Shown here one piece after another: positions 36,252 to 44,562 of a stretch of 64,000 bases of DNA (position 1 is its first letter; every line of letters starts with the position of its first letter). The DNA comes from Microbulbifer bruguierae (GTDB lineage: Bacteria; Pseudomonadota; Gammaproteobacteria; Pseudomonadales; Cellvibrionaceae). The DNA is taken from the NCBI RefSeq assembly GCF_029869925.1, contig NZ_CP118605.1:2048001-2112000 (forward strand). The letters run 5' to 3'. The notes under the pieces are model-generated. The model made no database searches. It worked only from the letters and a program-made list of their open reading frames with translations, and was not told where the DNA came from. The position numbers and the translations under genes are program-made.

Positions 36252-37811
36252 ATGGCAGACAAAATAAAAATAGCCATTGTCGGCGGCGGTACCGCCGGCT
36301 GGATGACCGCCGCTGCACTGGCGGGCATCGCCACAGATAAAATCTGTGAACTGATCCTTGTGGAATCGGAAGCCATCGGTACCGTGGGTGTCGGTGAAGC
36401 CACGATTCCGGCCATCAAGGAATTCAACGATCGGCTCGGCATCCCGGAAACGGAAATGCTGCAACAGACCCGGGCGACCTTCAAACTCGGTATCGAGTTT
36501 CAGGGCTGGGGCAAACCAGGTACCTCCTACATTCATCCGTTCGGCACCTTCGGTCAGCCCATCGCCGGCACGGACTTCCATCAGCAGTGGCTGCGATTTT
36601 TTTCCGATTCTGCGTTGCGGGAAAATGCGGGGTTGTCGCAGCAATTACCCCCGCTGGAAGCGTACTCCCTGGCGGTGCAGATGTGCCGCGCGGGAAAATT
36701 TGACTATCCAAAGGCCAGTGCCGGATCTGCGCTTGATCCCATCGAATCCAGTTACGCCTACGCCTATCATTTCGACGCCGGGCTCTATGCGCGCTATCTG
36801 CGCGACTATGCCGAGCAGCGTGGCGTACGGCGTATCGAGGGGCGTATTCACAACGTCAGTCAAGATCCGCACAGCGGTGATATACAGACGCTGCACCTCG
36901 AGTCCGGCCAGCAGATCAGCGCCGATTATTTTATCGACTGCTCCGGCTTCCGCTCCCTGCTGCTTGGACAGACACTCGGCGTCGCCTATCAGAGCTGGAA
37001 GCACTGGCTGCCCTGCGACAGCGCCGTCGCCATGCCCAGCGCACGCGACGCAGACCTGCCGCCGGTGACCCGCTCCACCGCGCAGCCCGCGGGCTGGCAG
37101 TGGCGTATTCCGCTGCAACACCGCTGCGGCAACGGCTTTGTGTACCAGAGCAGCCTGATTGGCGACGACGAGGCGGCGGACTCCCTGGCTTCCAGCCTAA
37201 AGACACCGGCCATTGGCGACCCGCGCATTATCCGTTTCGAGGCGGGCAAGCGCGCCTGTTCCTGGCATAAAAACTGTATCGCCGTCGGGCTTGCTGCGGG
37301 TTTTCTGGAACCACTGGAATCCACCAGTATTTATTTAATTCAGGCAGCGATCGTGAATTTCCTGAAACTTTTGCCAGGAAAATCGCTACAGCCGCAACTG
37401 GCGCGTGAATTCAACCGCTTGCTGAATCTGGAATACGAGCGCGCGCGGGATTTTATTATTCTCCATTATCATTTAAACCCGCGTACAGACTCGGAACTGT
37501 GGCGCCATTGCCAGTCGATGTCGATACCCGATGAGCTGCGCCTGCGCATCGAAGCCTTCCGCAAGCGCGGCTTTATCGAACAGTACCGGCACGGTCTGTT
37601 TGCGCCACCGAGCTGGCTGAGTGTATTCATGGGCCAGGGCCTTAAACCCCGGCAGGTCGAACCACTCGCCAACCAGGTCGATCCGCACAAAGCCGCGCAG
37701 ACCCTGAGCTCGCTGGAGCAGACCATTCGCCGACAGATCGCGGCCATGCCATCAAGCGCAGAATTTGTGCAGCAATTGAATTCGATGCCGGCGGAGGAGA
37801 TGCACGCATGA
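36252..37811 (+). CDS. FAD-dependent tryptophan-halogenase-family protein 2
   Basis: 519 aa from ATG 36252 (MADKIKIAIVGGGTAGW); an upstream in-frame GTG at 36186 lies inside the terminator hairpin and is rejected. Intact hallmarks: GGGTAG FAD motif, catalytic K78 (ATFKLGIEF), W282/W284 (GWQWRIPLQHR) and E353 (GFLEPLEST). It closely resembles halogenase 1 at 22999-24546. Its last four bases overlap the start of the degenerate paralogue (ATGA), so translation is coupled. Substrate unknown; the constant pairing with TonB receptors suggests a role on something that enters with, or competes with, the glycan. Confidence 0.9.
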   Translation: MADKIKIAIVGGGTAGWMTAAALAGIATDKICELILVESEAIGTVGVGEATIPAIKEFNDRLGIPETEMLQQTRATFKLGIEFQGWGKPGTSYIHPFGTFGQPIAGTDFHQQWLRFFSDSALRENAGLSQQLPPLEAYSLAVQMCRAGKFDYPKASAGSALDPIESSYAYAYHFDAGLYARYLRDYAEQRGVRRIEGRIHNVSQDPHSGDIQTLHLESGQQISADYFIDCSGFRSLLLGQTLGVAYQSWKHWLPCDSAVAMPSARDADLPPVTRSTAQPAGWQWRIPLQHRCGNGFVYQSSLIGDDEAADSLASSLKTPAIGDPRIIRFEAGKRACSWHKNCIAVGLAAGFLEPLESTSIYLIQAAIVNFLKLLPGKSLQPQLAREFNRLLNLEYERARDFIILHYHLNPRTDSELWRHCQSMSIPDELRLRIEAFRKRGFIEQYRHGLFAPPSWLSVFMGQGLKPRQVEPLANQVDPHKAAQTLSSLEQTIRRQIAAMPSSAEFVQQLNSMPAEEMHA

Positions 37812-39352
37812 GCCAGTCCTCCCCTATCCGATCCGTTGCCATCATCGGCCGCGACAGCGATGCCTGGCTAACTGCGCTGCTATTGCGAAAAGCGCTGGGA
37901 AAACAGTACCTGGAAAACGGCGAGCAACCACTGACGATAACACTGGTGGAACTGCCCTCCCATACCCTGCCCCAGGACGTCATCACTACCCTGCCCACGC
38001 AACGATTGCTGCATCAATTACTGGGTTTGTCAGAAAGCAATGTTGTTGAAAGTAGCGGCGGAACCCCCTCTCTGGGCTACTTCTATGCCGGCTGGAGAGA
38101 TCACAATTCCGGCCGTTTCCAGCTGTACGACAATACCGGTGCCAGTATCGATCGCCTGCCCTTTTTTCACTACTGGAATCGCGCGCGCCAGCGCGGGCTC
38201 AATACCGATCTGGACGAGTTTTCGCTCGCCGCTGCCGCTGCGCGAAGGGGCAAGATGCTGCGACTGAACAACGATATCCACCACTTTGCCGGTGGCGCGT
38301 TCAGTGGCACCACTTACGCCTACAACCTGTCAGCACCGGCCTACGTAAAAGGAATCGCGCGGCTCGCACTGGATGCCGGCGTGACGCACCGGATCTCTGA
38401 GGTGAAGACCGCCAGTATCGGCGATGGCGGCATTCAATCCGTGCTACTCGACAACGGGGAATCGATACACGCCGACCTGTTTATCGATGCCAGCGGAACT
38501 GGCGAGCTGATCGACAGATTGAGCAAGGGCAGCCTGGACCAGGACAATTTCGAATCCTGGAATAACTGGTTTCCCTGTGACCGCGCACTGGTCGCCTCCA
38601 TGCCGCGCCTGCGCCCCCAACCGGCGCTCAACCAGATTGTCGCGCTTTCCTGTGGCTGGATGGGACTCTATCCGCTCGCTGCGCGCACCGGAGTACTGGT
38701 GCCATTCGACTCACAATCCGCGAGTTCCGAGCAGATATTGCAGACCGTTCAACGCATGACCGCCAGAAAATTAATCCAACCGCAGATACGCACACTCAAC
38801 ATCGGTGTGCGATCAAAGCCGTGGCGTGGCAATTGTGTCGCGGTGGGCACATCGGCAGCGAGTCTGGACCCGCTACAGGGATTGCAGATGCAGGTGCTGC
38901 ACACTTCGCTTTCCTATCTGCTCTCCCTGTTCCCGGCCCATGGCAATCAGGATTATGAAATCGAACGCGAACTCTACAACTCCCGGCTCTACAGCCATGT
39001 GGAGCGACTGCGGGATTTCCAGCTGGCGGGCTATCTGCTGAACCAGCGCCCCGAACCCTTCTGGCGCCACTGCGCCGGGGCACCAATTCCGCAACCCCTC
39101 GCCGACAAGATCGATCTGTTCAAAACCCGTGGAAATATTCCGCTGGAGGAACACGAACCTTTCGACGAACCCGCCTGGCAGGCACTGTTTGCCGGCTGTG
39201 GATTGATGCCCGAGAGCTACCATCCACTGGCCGACCTGGTGCCGGATACACAGCAGATCGAATTCTTCCAGGATATTTTGCGCTTCGTTGCCGCACAGGC
39301 GGAGCGGATGCCGGATCTGGAACGCACACAGAATGGCGCCGCTCAGGTGTGA
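37808..39352 (+). CDS. Degenerate halogenase-family protein (probable non-catalytic partner)
   Basis: 514 aa. It aligns end to end with the two intact halogenases (DLFIDASGTGELIDR, NWFPCDRALV, SLDPLQGLQMQVLHTS, DYEIERELYNSRLYSHVERLRDF), yet every hallmark is changed. The FAD glycine motif reads IIGRDSDAW, the catalytic Lys position is S88 (TPSLGYFY), WxWxIP is WMGLYP (W284, G286) and the Glu position is D354 (SLDPLQG). The reading frame is intact and overlaps the functional paralogue by 4 bp, arguing for a maintained structural or regulatory partner rather than a pseudogene. It could instead be a halogenase-fold protein of different activity. The esterase gene overlaps its 3' end. Confidence 0.82.
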   Translation: MSQSSPIRSVAIIGRDSDAWLTALLLRKALGKQYLENGEQPLTITLVELPSHTLPQDVITTLPTQRLLHQLLGLSESNVVESSGGTPSLGYFYAGWRDHNSGRFQLYDNTGASIDRLPFFHYWNRARQRGLNTDLDEFSLAAAAARRGKMLRLNNDIHHFAGGAFSGTTYAYNLSAPAYVKGIARLALDAGVTHRISEVKTASIGDGGIQSVLLDNGESIHADLFIDASGTGELIDRLSKGSLDQDNFESWNNWFPCDRALVASMPRLRPQPALNQIVALSCGWMGLYPLAARTGVLVPFDSQSASSEQILQTVQRMTARKLIQPQIRTLNIGVRSKPWRGNCVAVGTSAASLDPLQGLQMQVLHTSLSYLLSLFPAHGNQDYEIERELYNSRLYSHVERLRDFQLAGYLLNQRPEPFWRHCAGAPIPQPLADKIDLFKTRGNIPLEEHEPFDEPAWQALFAGCGLMPESYHPLADLVPDTQQIEFFQDILRFVAAQAERMPDLERTQNGAAQV

Positions 39353-41289
39353 TAACTCAAACTCACCGGAAAAAACCAACCGTGACAACAGCCCGCCCCT
39401 CCATCGCCGTTTCCGCATTGACAGCTTTTGTGCTGCTGATCCTCAGCTTCGGTGCAATCGCCGAGATCCAGCCGGCCAAAATTTTCTCCGACCACATGGT
39501 ACTGCAACGGAATCAGCCGGTTGCCATCTGGGGAACCGCCTATGCGGATACCGATATTCATCTGGCGCTGAACGACCACCGCTATACCGTACGCAGCGAC
39601 AGCGATGGCCAGTGGCGGATAACCATTCCCGCGCAAAAGGCCGGCGGCCCCTATACGCTCTCCCTGAGTGGCGACGGCGAGGCGGCGATTCGCGATGTCT
39701 ACTTCGGCGATGTGTGGCTCGCCGGCGGCCAGTCCAATATGGAGTGGAAACTGAGCTGGAAGATCAATGATTCCGACAAGATCATTGCTTCCGCCGATTA
39801 TCCTCTAATCCGGTTCTTCGATGTGCCCAGTGAAATCGCCGCGACACCGCAAGCGACGTTGAATGGCGGCGAATGGAAAAAAGCCACCCCGGAAAACGCC
39901 GCGGAATTTTCCGCGGTCGCCTACCTGTTCGCACAGAAAAATCATCTGGAGAAAGACGTTGCGGTCGGTATCATTGACAACAACTGGGGCGGCACACCGG
40001 CGGAAGCCTGGATGAGCAAAGAGGCACTGTTGCAGTTGCCCGCCTATCGCGAACGCACCGAGGCACTGTTTCAGCCGGGTACCGACTGGCCCGCGCGTTT
40101 TAACCGCAACCAGCGCAACGCCGAAGAAAAATACCAGCGGCTCACCAGCAAACAAGATGCGCTGAAGGCGGGCGCCTACCGTTTCGACTACTCCACCGCC
40201 AGCTGGAGCGAACAGACACTGCCTGCGGAATTCGAGCATCTGGCCTGGTTGCGCCATGAATTCGATCTCAATGAAATACCCAGCAAGGCCGTACTGGAGC
40301 TCGGCGACCTGCAGCAGGAGGCGTTCGTCTGGATCAATGAACATTTACTGGCGGAGGAAGATTCCCAGGCCCAGGGCGCCCGCTATGAAATTCCGGCTGA
40401 CCTGCTGAAAAAAGGCCGCAACCTGATCGCGCTGCGCGTCGGCAACAGCTGGCACAACAAACCCTATGTGGGCCGTCCGGATCAACTCTGGCTACAACTC
40501 GGCGACACCAGACTGGACCTGAGCAGCGGCTGGCAGTACAGCAACCAGGTGGAAGCGCCAATACCGGAACATATCCGCTACGAACACAAACCCACCTTCC
40601 TGTACAACAGCATGATCCACCCGATCCAGGGCTACGGTATTCGCGGAGCCATCTGGTACCAGGGTGAAAGCAATGTGGGCGAAGCCGCGCAGTACCACGA
40701 CCTGTTCAGTGCCCTGATTCAGGACTGGCGCAACCAGTGGCAACAGGAGTTGCCCTTCCTGTTCGTACAACTGGCCGCGTTTCTGCAACCGAAAAACCCG
40801 CAACCGGACAGCAACTGGGCACTGCTACGGGAGATGCAGAGCCGTACCCTGACGTTGCCCAAAACCGGCATGGCCACCGCCATCGATATCGGCGATATCT
40901 ACGACATTCACCCGCGCAACAAGCAGGATGTGGCGGCGCGTCTGTGGGGCGAGGCAAAACGCGTGAGCTACGGTGAAGACATTCTCAGCCGTGGCCCTAC
41001 CTACCAGTCACACCAGTTGAAAAACAACCGTGTAATTATCCGGTTTGCACATACCGGTGAGGGACTGCGACTCAAAGATGGTGAATCGGTAAAAGGATTT
41101 ATTCTTGCGGACAGCCAGGGCAACTACCGGCTCGCAAACGCGAAAATTGAGGGCAGCACCGTCGTGGTATGGCACGACGATATAGCAAAGCCCAGCGCAA
41201 TCAAATATGCCTGGGCGGATTATCCGGAAGTCAACCTGTACAACTCGGCCAACCTGCCGGCATTACCCTTTTCTCTGGAAAAATTATAA
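39349..41289 (+). CDS. Secreted SGNH acetylesterase (sialate O-acetylesterase-like, CE20-like)
   Basis: 646 aa. A signal sequence is at about residues 12-37; GTG 39349 overlaps the previous stop, and GTG 39382 is an equally plausible start giving a tighter signal peptide. SGNH hydrolase blocks: GGQSNMEW with nucleophile S129, WYQGESNVG, and the Asp-His pair D519/H521 (DIHPRNKQD). A jelly-roll-like insertion around residues 290-395 (PSKAVLELGDLQQEAFVWIN) splits the catalytic domain, as in sialate-esterase-like proteins and in CE20, the family founded on a Xanthomonas xyloglucan acetylesterase. Removal of O-acetyl groups from xyloglucan galactose is therefore the preferred role, by inference from the locus. 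Confidence 0.87.
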   Translation: MITQTHRKKPTVTTARPSIAVSALTAFVLLILSFGAIAEIQPAKIFSDHMVLQRNQPVAIWGTAYADTDIHLALNDHRYTVRSDSDGQWRITIPAQKAGGPYTLSLSGDGEAAIRDVYFGDVWLAGGQSNMEWKLSWKINDSDKIIASADYPLIRFFDVPSEIAATPQATLNGGEWKKATPENAAEFSAVAYLFAQKNHLEKDVAVGIIDNNWGGTPAEAWMSKEALLQLPAYRERTEALFQPGTDWPARFNRNQRNAEEKYQRLTSKQDALKAGAYRFDYSTASWSEQTLPAEFEHLAWLRHEFDLNEIPSKAVLELGDLQQEAFVWINEHLLAEEDSQAQGARYEIPADLLKKGRNLIALRVGNSWHNKPYVGRPDQLWLQLGDTRLDLSSGWQYSNQVEAPIPEHIRYEHKPTFLYNSMIHPIQGYGIRGAIWYQGESNVGEAAQYHDLFSALIQDWRNQWQQELPFLFVQLAAFLQPKNPQPDSNWALLREMQSRTLTLPKTGMATAIDIGDIYDIHPRNKQDVAARLWGEAKRVSYGEDILSRGPTYQSHQLKNNRVIIRFAHTGEGLRLKDGESVKGFILADSQGNYRLANAKIEGSTVVVWHDDIAKPSAIKYAWADYPEVNLYNSANLPALPFSLEKL

Positions 41290-41303
41290 AACGGATAAAA
41301 ACC

Positions 41304-41984
41304 ATGACGAGCCAACTCTACAACACCTCTGAACGTCACCCACGCAGCAAGCAGCTTATGCTGATCGCAGCCCTACTGCTTACTCCCGCTCTCACGCTAG
41401 CCGCGGAAACGCCCAACCCCAACTACGTCTATTTCAGCGCGGGCGACACACCGGAAAAATGGGCCTGGGTATTGAGCGACCCGGACAACTGGTGGCAGCC
41501 CCTGGCCGGCAATGACGGCCAGTCTGCACAGAAAAAGATCCGCATAGTACCCACCAGCTTCCAGAGCGAAAACGACGCGGTAAATATCCAGTGGAGTAAA
41601 AATTCTTCCTGGGGCAGCGCAGCCATCAGCGGACGCGAGATAGACCTGTCCGGATATGAAAATGCCGCGGAGCTGTCCGTGGCACTGAAAGTCAAAAAGC
41701 GCAGCAAAAGTGAAGTCAAGCTCGCCATGAACTGTGGCGAGAATTGCGGCGGCGAGGTTCAGATAGGCCACATCCTCAACAAGGCCCCACTCGACCAGTG
41801 GTTCCTGTTGCCGGTGCCGCTGAACTGCCTGAGCCAGAGCGGCGCAGATCTTTCAAAAATAATCTCGCCGTTCTCCATCGGCACTACAGGCAGTCTGGAG
41901 CTGGAAATCGCCGAAATCCAGGTCATGCCGCTGGCGGATGGGGACAAGGGTTGCGCTCAAGATGGCCAACCCAGCGCTCCCTGA
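41304..41984 (+). CDS. Secreted ExoP_C-like galactose-binding-fold protein
   Basis: 226 aa from ATG 41304, 14 bp after the esterase. The signal peptide (about residues 16-33, LTLAAETP) is followed by a single beta-rich domain with SAAISGREIDLSGYENAAEL, LAMNCGENCGG and ISPFSIGTTGSLELEIAEIQV. This pattern resembles the C-terminal ExoP_C domain of GH3 exo-glucanases and the middle domain of the GH3 fusion at 60359-63547 (LDLSNYVEQGVL, LELQCGHECERR). No catalytic motif is visible. Likely a free-standing carbohydrate-binding or scaffold module, last gene of the + strand locus. Function unproven. Confidence 0.72.
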   Translation: MTSQLYNTSERHPRSKQLMLIAALLLTPALTLAAETPNPNYVYFSAGDTPEKWAWVLSDPDNWWQPLAGNDGQSAQKKIRIVPTSFQSENDAVNIQWSKNSSWGSAAISGREIDLSGYENAAELSVALKVKKRSKSEVKLAMNCGENCGGEVQIGHILNKAPLDQWFLLPVPLNCLSQSGADLSKIISPFSIGTTGSLELEIAEIQVMPLADGDKGCAQDGQPSAP

Positions 41985-42012
41985 CCCACTGGCTTTAGCG
42001 CAACAGAATCAC

Positions 42013-42159
42013 TCAGGTAGGCTCACACTTACCCTGCTTCAGCGCCTCTATTTCCAGCTGTTTCATGGCTCTTTTGTGGCCCAGATAGATCACAAACATA
42101 GCAAACACCGTTGACACCACCACGCATATCGTCAAAAAAGTCCACATATTCACATTCAT
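42013..42159 (-). CDS. 48-aa single-pass membrane protein
   Basis: MNVNMWTFLTICVVVSTVFA begins a 48-residue protein with one transmembrane helix (about residues 5-25) and a basic/acidic cytoplasmic tail (HKRAMKQLEIEAL). The ribosome site GAGGGA lies 7 bases before the ATG. It starts 47 bp after the GMC oxidoreductase stop on the same strand, so it may be co-transcribed. No family recognised; the size and single helix recall small stress or assembly factors, but nothing specific can be claimed. Confidence 0.6.
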   Translation of the reverse strand: MNVNMWTFLTICVVVSTVFAMFVIYLGHKRAMKQLEIEALKQGKCEPT

Positions 42160-42206
42160 AGAAAGTCCCTCACTAAAAATTTTGTATTCCTTTGAAACAG
42201 AAAACG

Positions 42207-43907
42207 TCAGCTCAACTGTGACAATGCATGGTCCACTGCCCGTGCCGCGAACACCATATAGGTCAATGACGGATTCTGGGTACCCGTGGAGGTCATGCAG
42301 GCGCCGTCAGTGACGTAGACGTTTTTACAGGCGTGGAGCTGGTTGTGTTTATTGAGCAGGGAGGTTTTCGGGTCGTGCCCCATGCGTACGCCGCCCATTT
42401 CGTGAATATCGAGGCCGGGTGCGCGGTGGTCATCGTCTACCTGGATATTGGTAAAGCCGGCAGCGTCGAACATTTCCGCGACCTGCTGTTGATAGTCACG
42501 AATCATTTTTTCATCGTTATCGTCGTAGCCCACATTTACCCGAAGAATTGGCATGCCCCATTCGTCCTTCTGTTGAGAATCTAGGGTGACCTGGTTGTGC
42601 TCGCGGGGAATGCATTCGCCCATCATATGGGAGTTGATGTGCCACGGCCCGTAGGACGGGTTCATCATATTGGCAACGAGCTGTTCGCCCACGCCATCGT
42701 AATTGACATCTACCGGCCGGGTGCTGTCGACACCGGCAGCGTAGCCGCGCAGGAAATCGGTTTCCTGTTTGTGCAGGTTGCGAAAGCGTGGGATATAGCC
42801 ACTGGTGGGGCGGCGACCGTGGGTTTTGAATGCCTTGAGGCCATCGTATTCTGCGGTCATCCGGCCGCGGTAGTTGTGGAAGCTTACATATTTCCCGAGC
42901 AGGCCGTTGTCGTTGCCGAGGCCATCGGGAAAACGGGATGAAGTGGAGTTGAGAAGGATCAGGTTGGTATTCAGCGCGCTGGCGTTGACGAAGATCAGCG
43001 GCGCGTAGTATTCGCTCATCTCCTTACTGCGGGCGTCGATGACGCGCACACCGGTGGCTTTCTGTTTTTTCTCATCGTAAATAATCGAGTGGACCACGGA
43101 ATCATTTCGGAGGGTGAGATTGCCGGTGCGCGCGGCCCAGGGCAGCGTTGCCGAGTTCGCGCTGAAATAGCCTCCGAACGGGCAACCCCGCTGGCACATA
43201 ACCCGCTGCTGGCAGATGGTACGGCCCTGCTTTGCGTAATATTCCCTATTGCCGGTGATGTGCGCGCAGCGCCCGCTGATCACATAACGGTTTTCGTATT
43301 TGCCTTCTACCACGGATTTGAAATGCTTTTCCGCTGCGGTCAGCTCGATGCCCGGCAGGAATTCACCGTCCGGCAGGTGGGGAATACCATCGCGAAAACC
43401 GGCCACACCGACAAACTGTTCCACCTTGCTGTACCAGGGGGCCAGATCCTTGTAGCGGATGGGCCAGTCCACCGCAAAGCCGTCCCGCGCCGGGCCCTCG
43501 AAATCGAGATCGCTCCAGCGCTGTACCTGCCGCGCCCACATCAGGGATTTGCCTCCGGTCTGGTAGCCACGAATCCAGTCGAAGGGTTTTTCCTGAATAT
43601 ACGGGTGCTCATTATCCTTCACGAAAAAGTGCGCAGCGTCTTCCTTGAACGCGTAACAGCGACTGGCAATGGGATTTTCCCGTTGAATATCTTCGGGTAT
43701 TTCGCCGCGATGCTTGAACTCCCACGGCATCATGGTCGTAGTGGGGTAATCCCGGTTGTGGACAACGCTGCGCCCCCGCTCCAGTACCAGCGTTTTTACC
43801 CCTTTTTCACACAGGTCTTTTGCCGCATAACCGCCACTCATTCCCGAGCCAATCACGATGGCGCCGTAGCTGTTGCTATGTACGCTTTTGATATTCAGGT
43901 CAGCCAT
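42207..43907 (-). CDS. GMC-family FAD oxidoreductase
   Basis: 566 aa. An N-terminal dinucleotide motif AIVIGSGMSGGYAAKDL (Gly-rich loop about residues 20-25), GMC blocks GGKSLMWARQVQRW and TDGACMTSTGTQNPSLT, and the usual C-terminal His/Asn pair (H in DIHEMGG, N545). It has no own signal peptide. The partner gene overlaps by 8 bp and encodes a Tat-signal small subunit, so export by hitchhiking is likely. Dehydrogenases of this pairing oxidise gluconate, or C3 of glucosides, passing electrons to the respiratory chain. The 3-hydroxyl of a glycoside is my preferred target because of the neighbouring TIM-barrel and Gfo/Idh/MocA genes. Confidence 0.9.
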   Translation of the reverse strand: MADLNIKSVHSNSYGAIVIGSGMSGGYAAKDLCEKGVKTLVLERGRSVVHNRDYPTTTMMPWEFKHRGEIPEDIQRENPIASRCYAFKEDAAHFFVKDNEHPYIQEKPFDWIRGYQTGGKSLMWARQVQRWSDLDFEGPARDGFAVDWPIRYKDLAPWYSKVEQFVGVAGFRDGIPHLPDGEFLPGIELTAAEKHFKSVVEGKYENRYVISGRCAHITGNREYYAKQGRTICQQRVMCQRGCPFGGYFSANSATLPWAARTGNLTLRNDSVVHSIIYDEKKQKATGVRVIDARSKEMSEYYAPLIFVNASALNTNLILLNSTSSRFPDGLGNDNGLLGKYVSFHNYRGRMTAEYDGLKAFKTHGRRPTSGYIPRFRNLHKQETDFLRGYAAGVDSTRPVDVNYDGVGEQLVANMMNPSYGPWHINSHMMGECIPREHNQVTLDSQQKDEWGMPILRVNVGYDDNDEKMIRDYQQQVAEMFDAAGFTNIQVDDDHRAPGLDIHEMGGVRMGHDPKTSLLNKHNQLHACKNVYVTDGACMTSTGTQNPSLTYMVFAARAVDHALSQLS

Positions 43908-44496
43908 GGATATTCACCTTCGCGTCCGGATCAATTTTTTTATCGCCATCGAACACCGGCCCCGGGACCAGCTGGTAGGGCATCAGTTCAGTCATGACGT
44001 ATTCGGAGTTGAGGTATCCCTGTATCGTGTACCACTTGCTGGTGTTGAGAAAATACTGCACCACCTGCACTGCCTGATTTTCTGGGTCGCTGTGACCCCA
44101 GATATCTGCCAGTGCACGCTCGCTGTTGGCGCGGTCCAGCTCGCTGAAGCGCGGCCGCCCTGCTCCAGTGCGGCCAACGCCAGAGGGAAAGTCATCGAAC
44201 AATCGCATTCCGGCGATAAACTTAATCTGATCGACACGGCTCAGGCAGTCGTTAGCCATCACCAGCACGAAATCCTGCACATCCAGCTCGGCTGCGCCCT
44301 TGAGCCATTCGCCGTTCAGCTCTGTGGATGGAATCAGGGTATCCACGAGTTTTTTTAGCAACATCTGCTGGCTGGCAGTCACCTGTAATTCGTCGTAGGC
44401 CGCGAGCACACGCGCCTGGGCGAATTCGCCAACCGGTAACAGAGCGAGACCGCCGGTGGCCAGTGCCAGTTGTTTGAGTAGGGTTCTTCTGTTCAT
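43900..44496 (-). CDS. Gluconate 2-dehydrogenase subunit 3-family protein (Tat-exported)
   Basis: 198 aa. Twin-arginine signal MNRRTLLKQLALATGGLALL, mature part matching the gluconate 2-dehydrogenase subunit 3 family (LLKKLVDTLIPSTELNGEW, QVVQYFLNTSKWYTIQGYL). Such subunits escort a leaderless GMC dehydrogenase through the Tat system and stabilise it in the periplasm. It is translationally coupled to the GMC gene by an 8-bp overlap. No cytochrome c subunit gene is present in the module, so the electron acceptor is not apparent. Confidence 0.9.
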   Translation of the reverse strand: MNRRTLLKQLALATGGLALLPVGEFAQARVLAAYDELQVTASQQMLLKKLVDTLIPSTELNGEWLKGAAELDVQDFVLVMANDCLSRVDQIKFIAGMRLFDDFPSGVGRTGAGRPRFSELDRANSERALADIWGHSDPENQAVQVVQYFLNTSKWYTIQGYLNSEYVMTELMPYQLVPGPVFDGDKKIDPDAKVNIHG

Positions 44497-44562
44497 CGCA
44501 TTGCCCGTTTTTATTATTTATTTGGCTAAATGATGCCCCTTAGGTTGCGGGTATTCGGGGCA

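Noticed and set aside
37808-39352. Calling the degenerate halogenase a pseudogene
   Set aside because: The frame is intact over 514 codons, overlaps both neighbours as in an operon and keeps its fold-level similarity; changes are confined to catalytic motifs.
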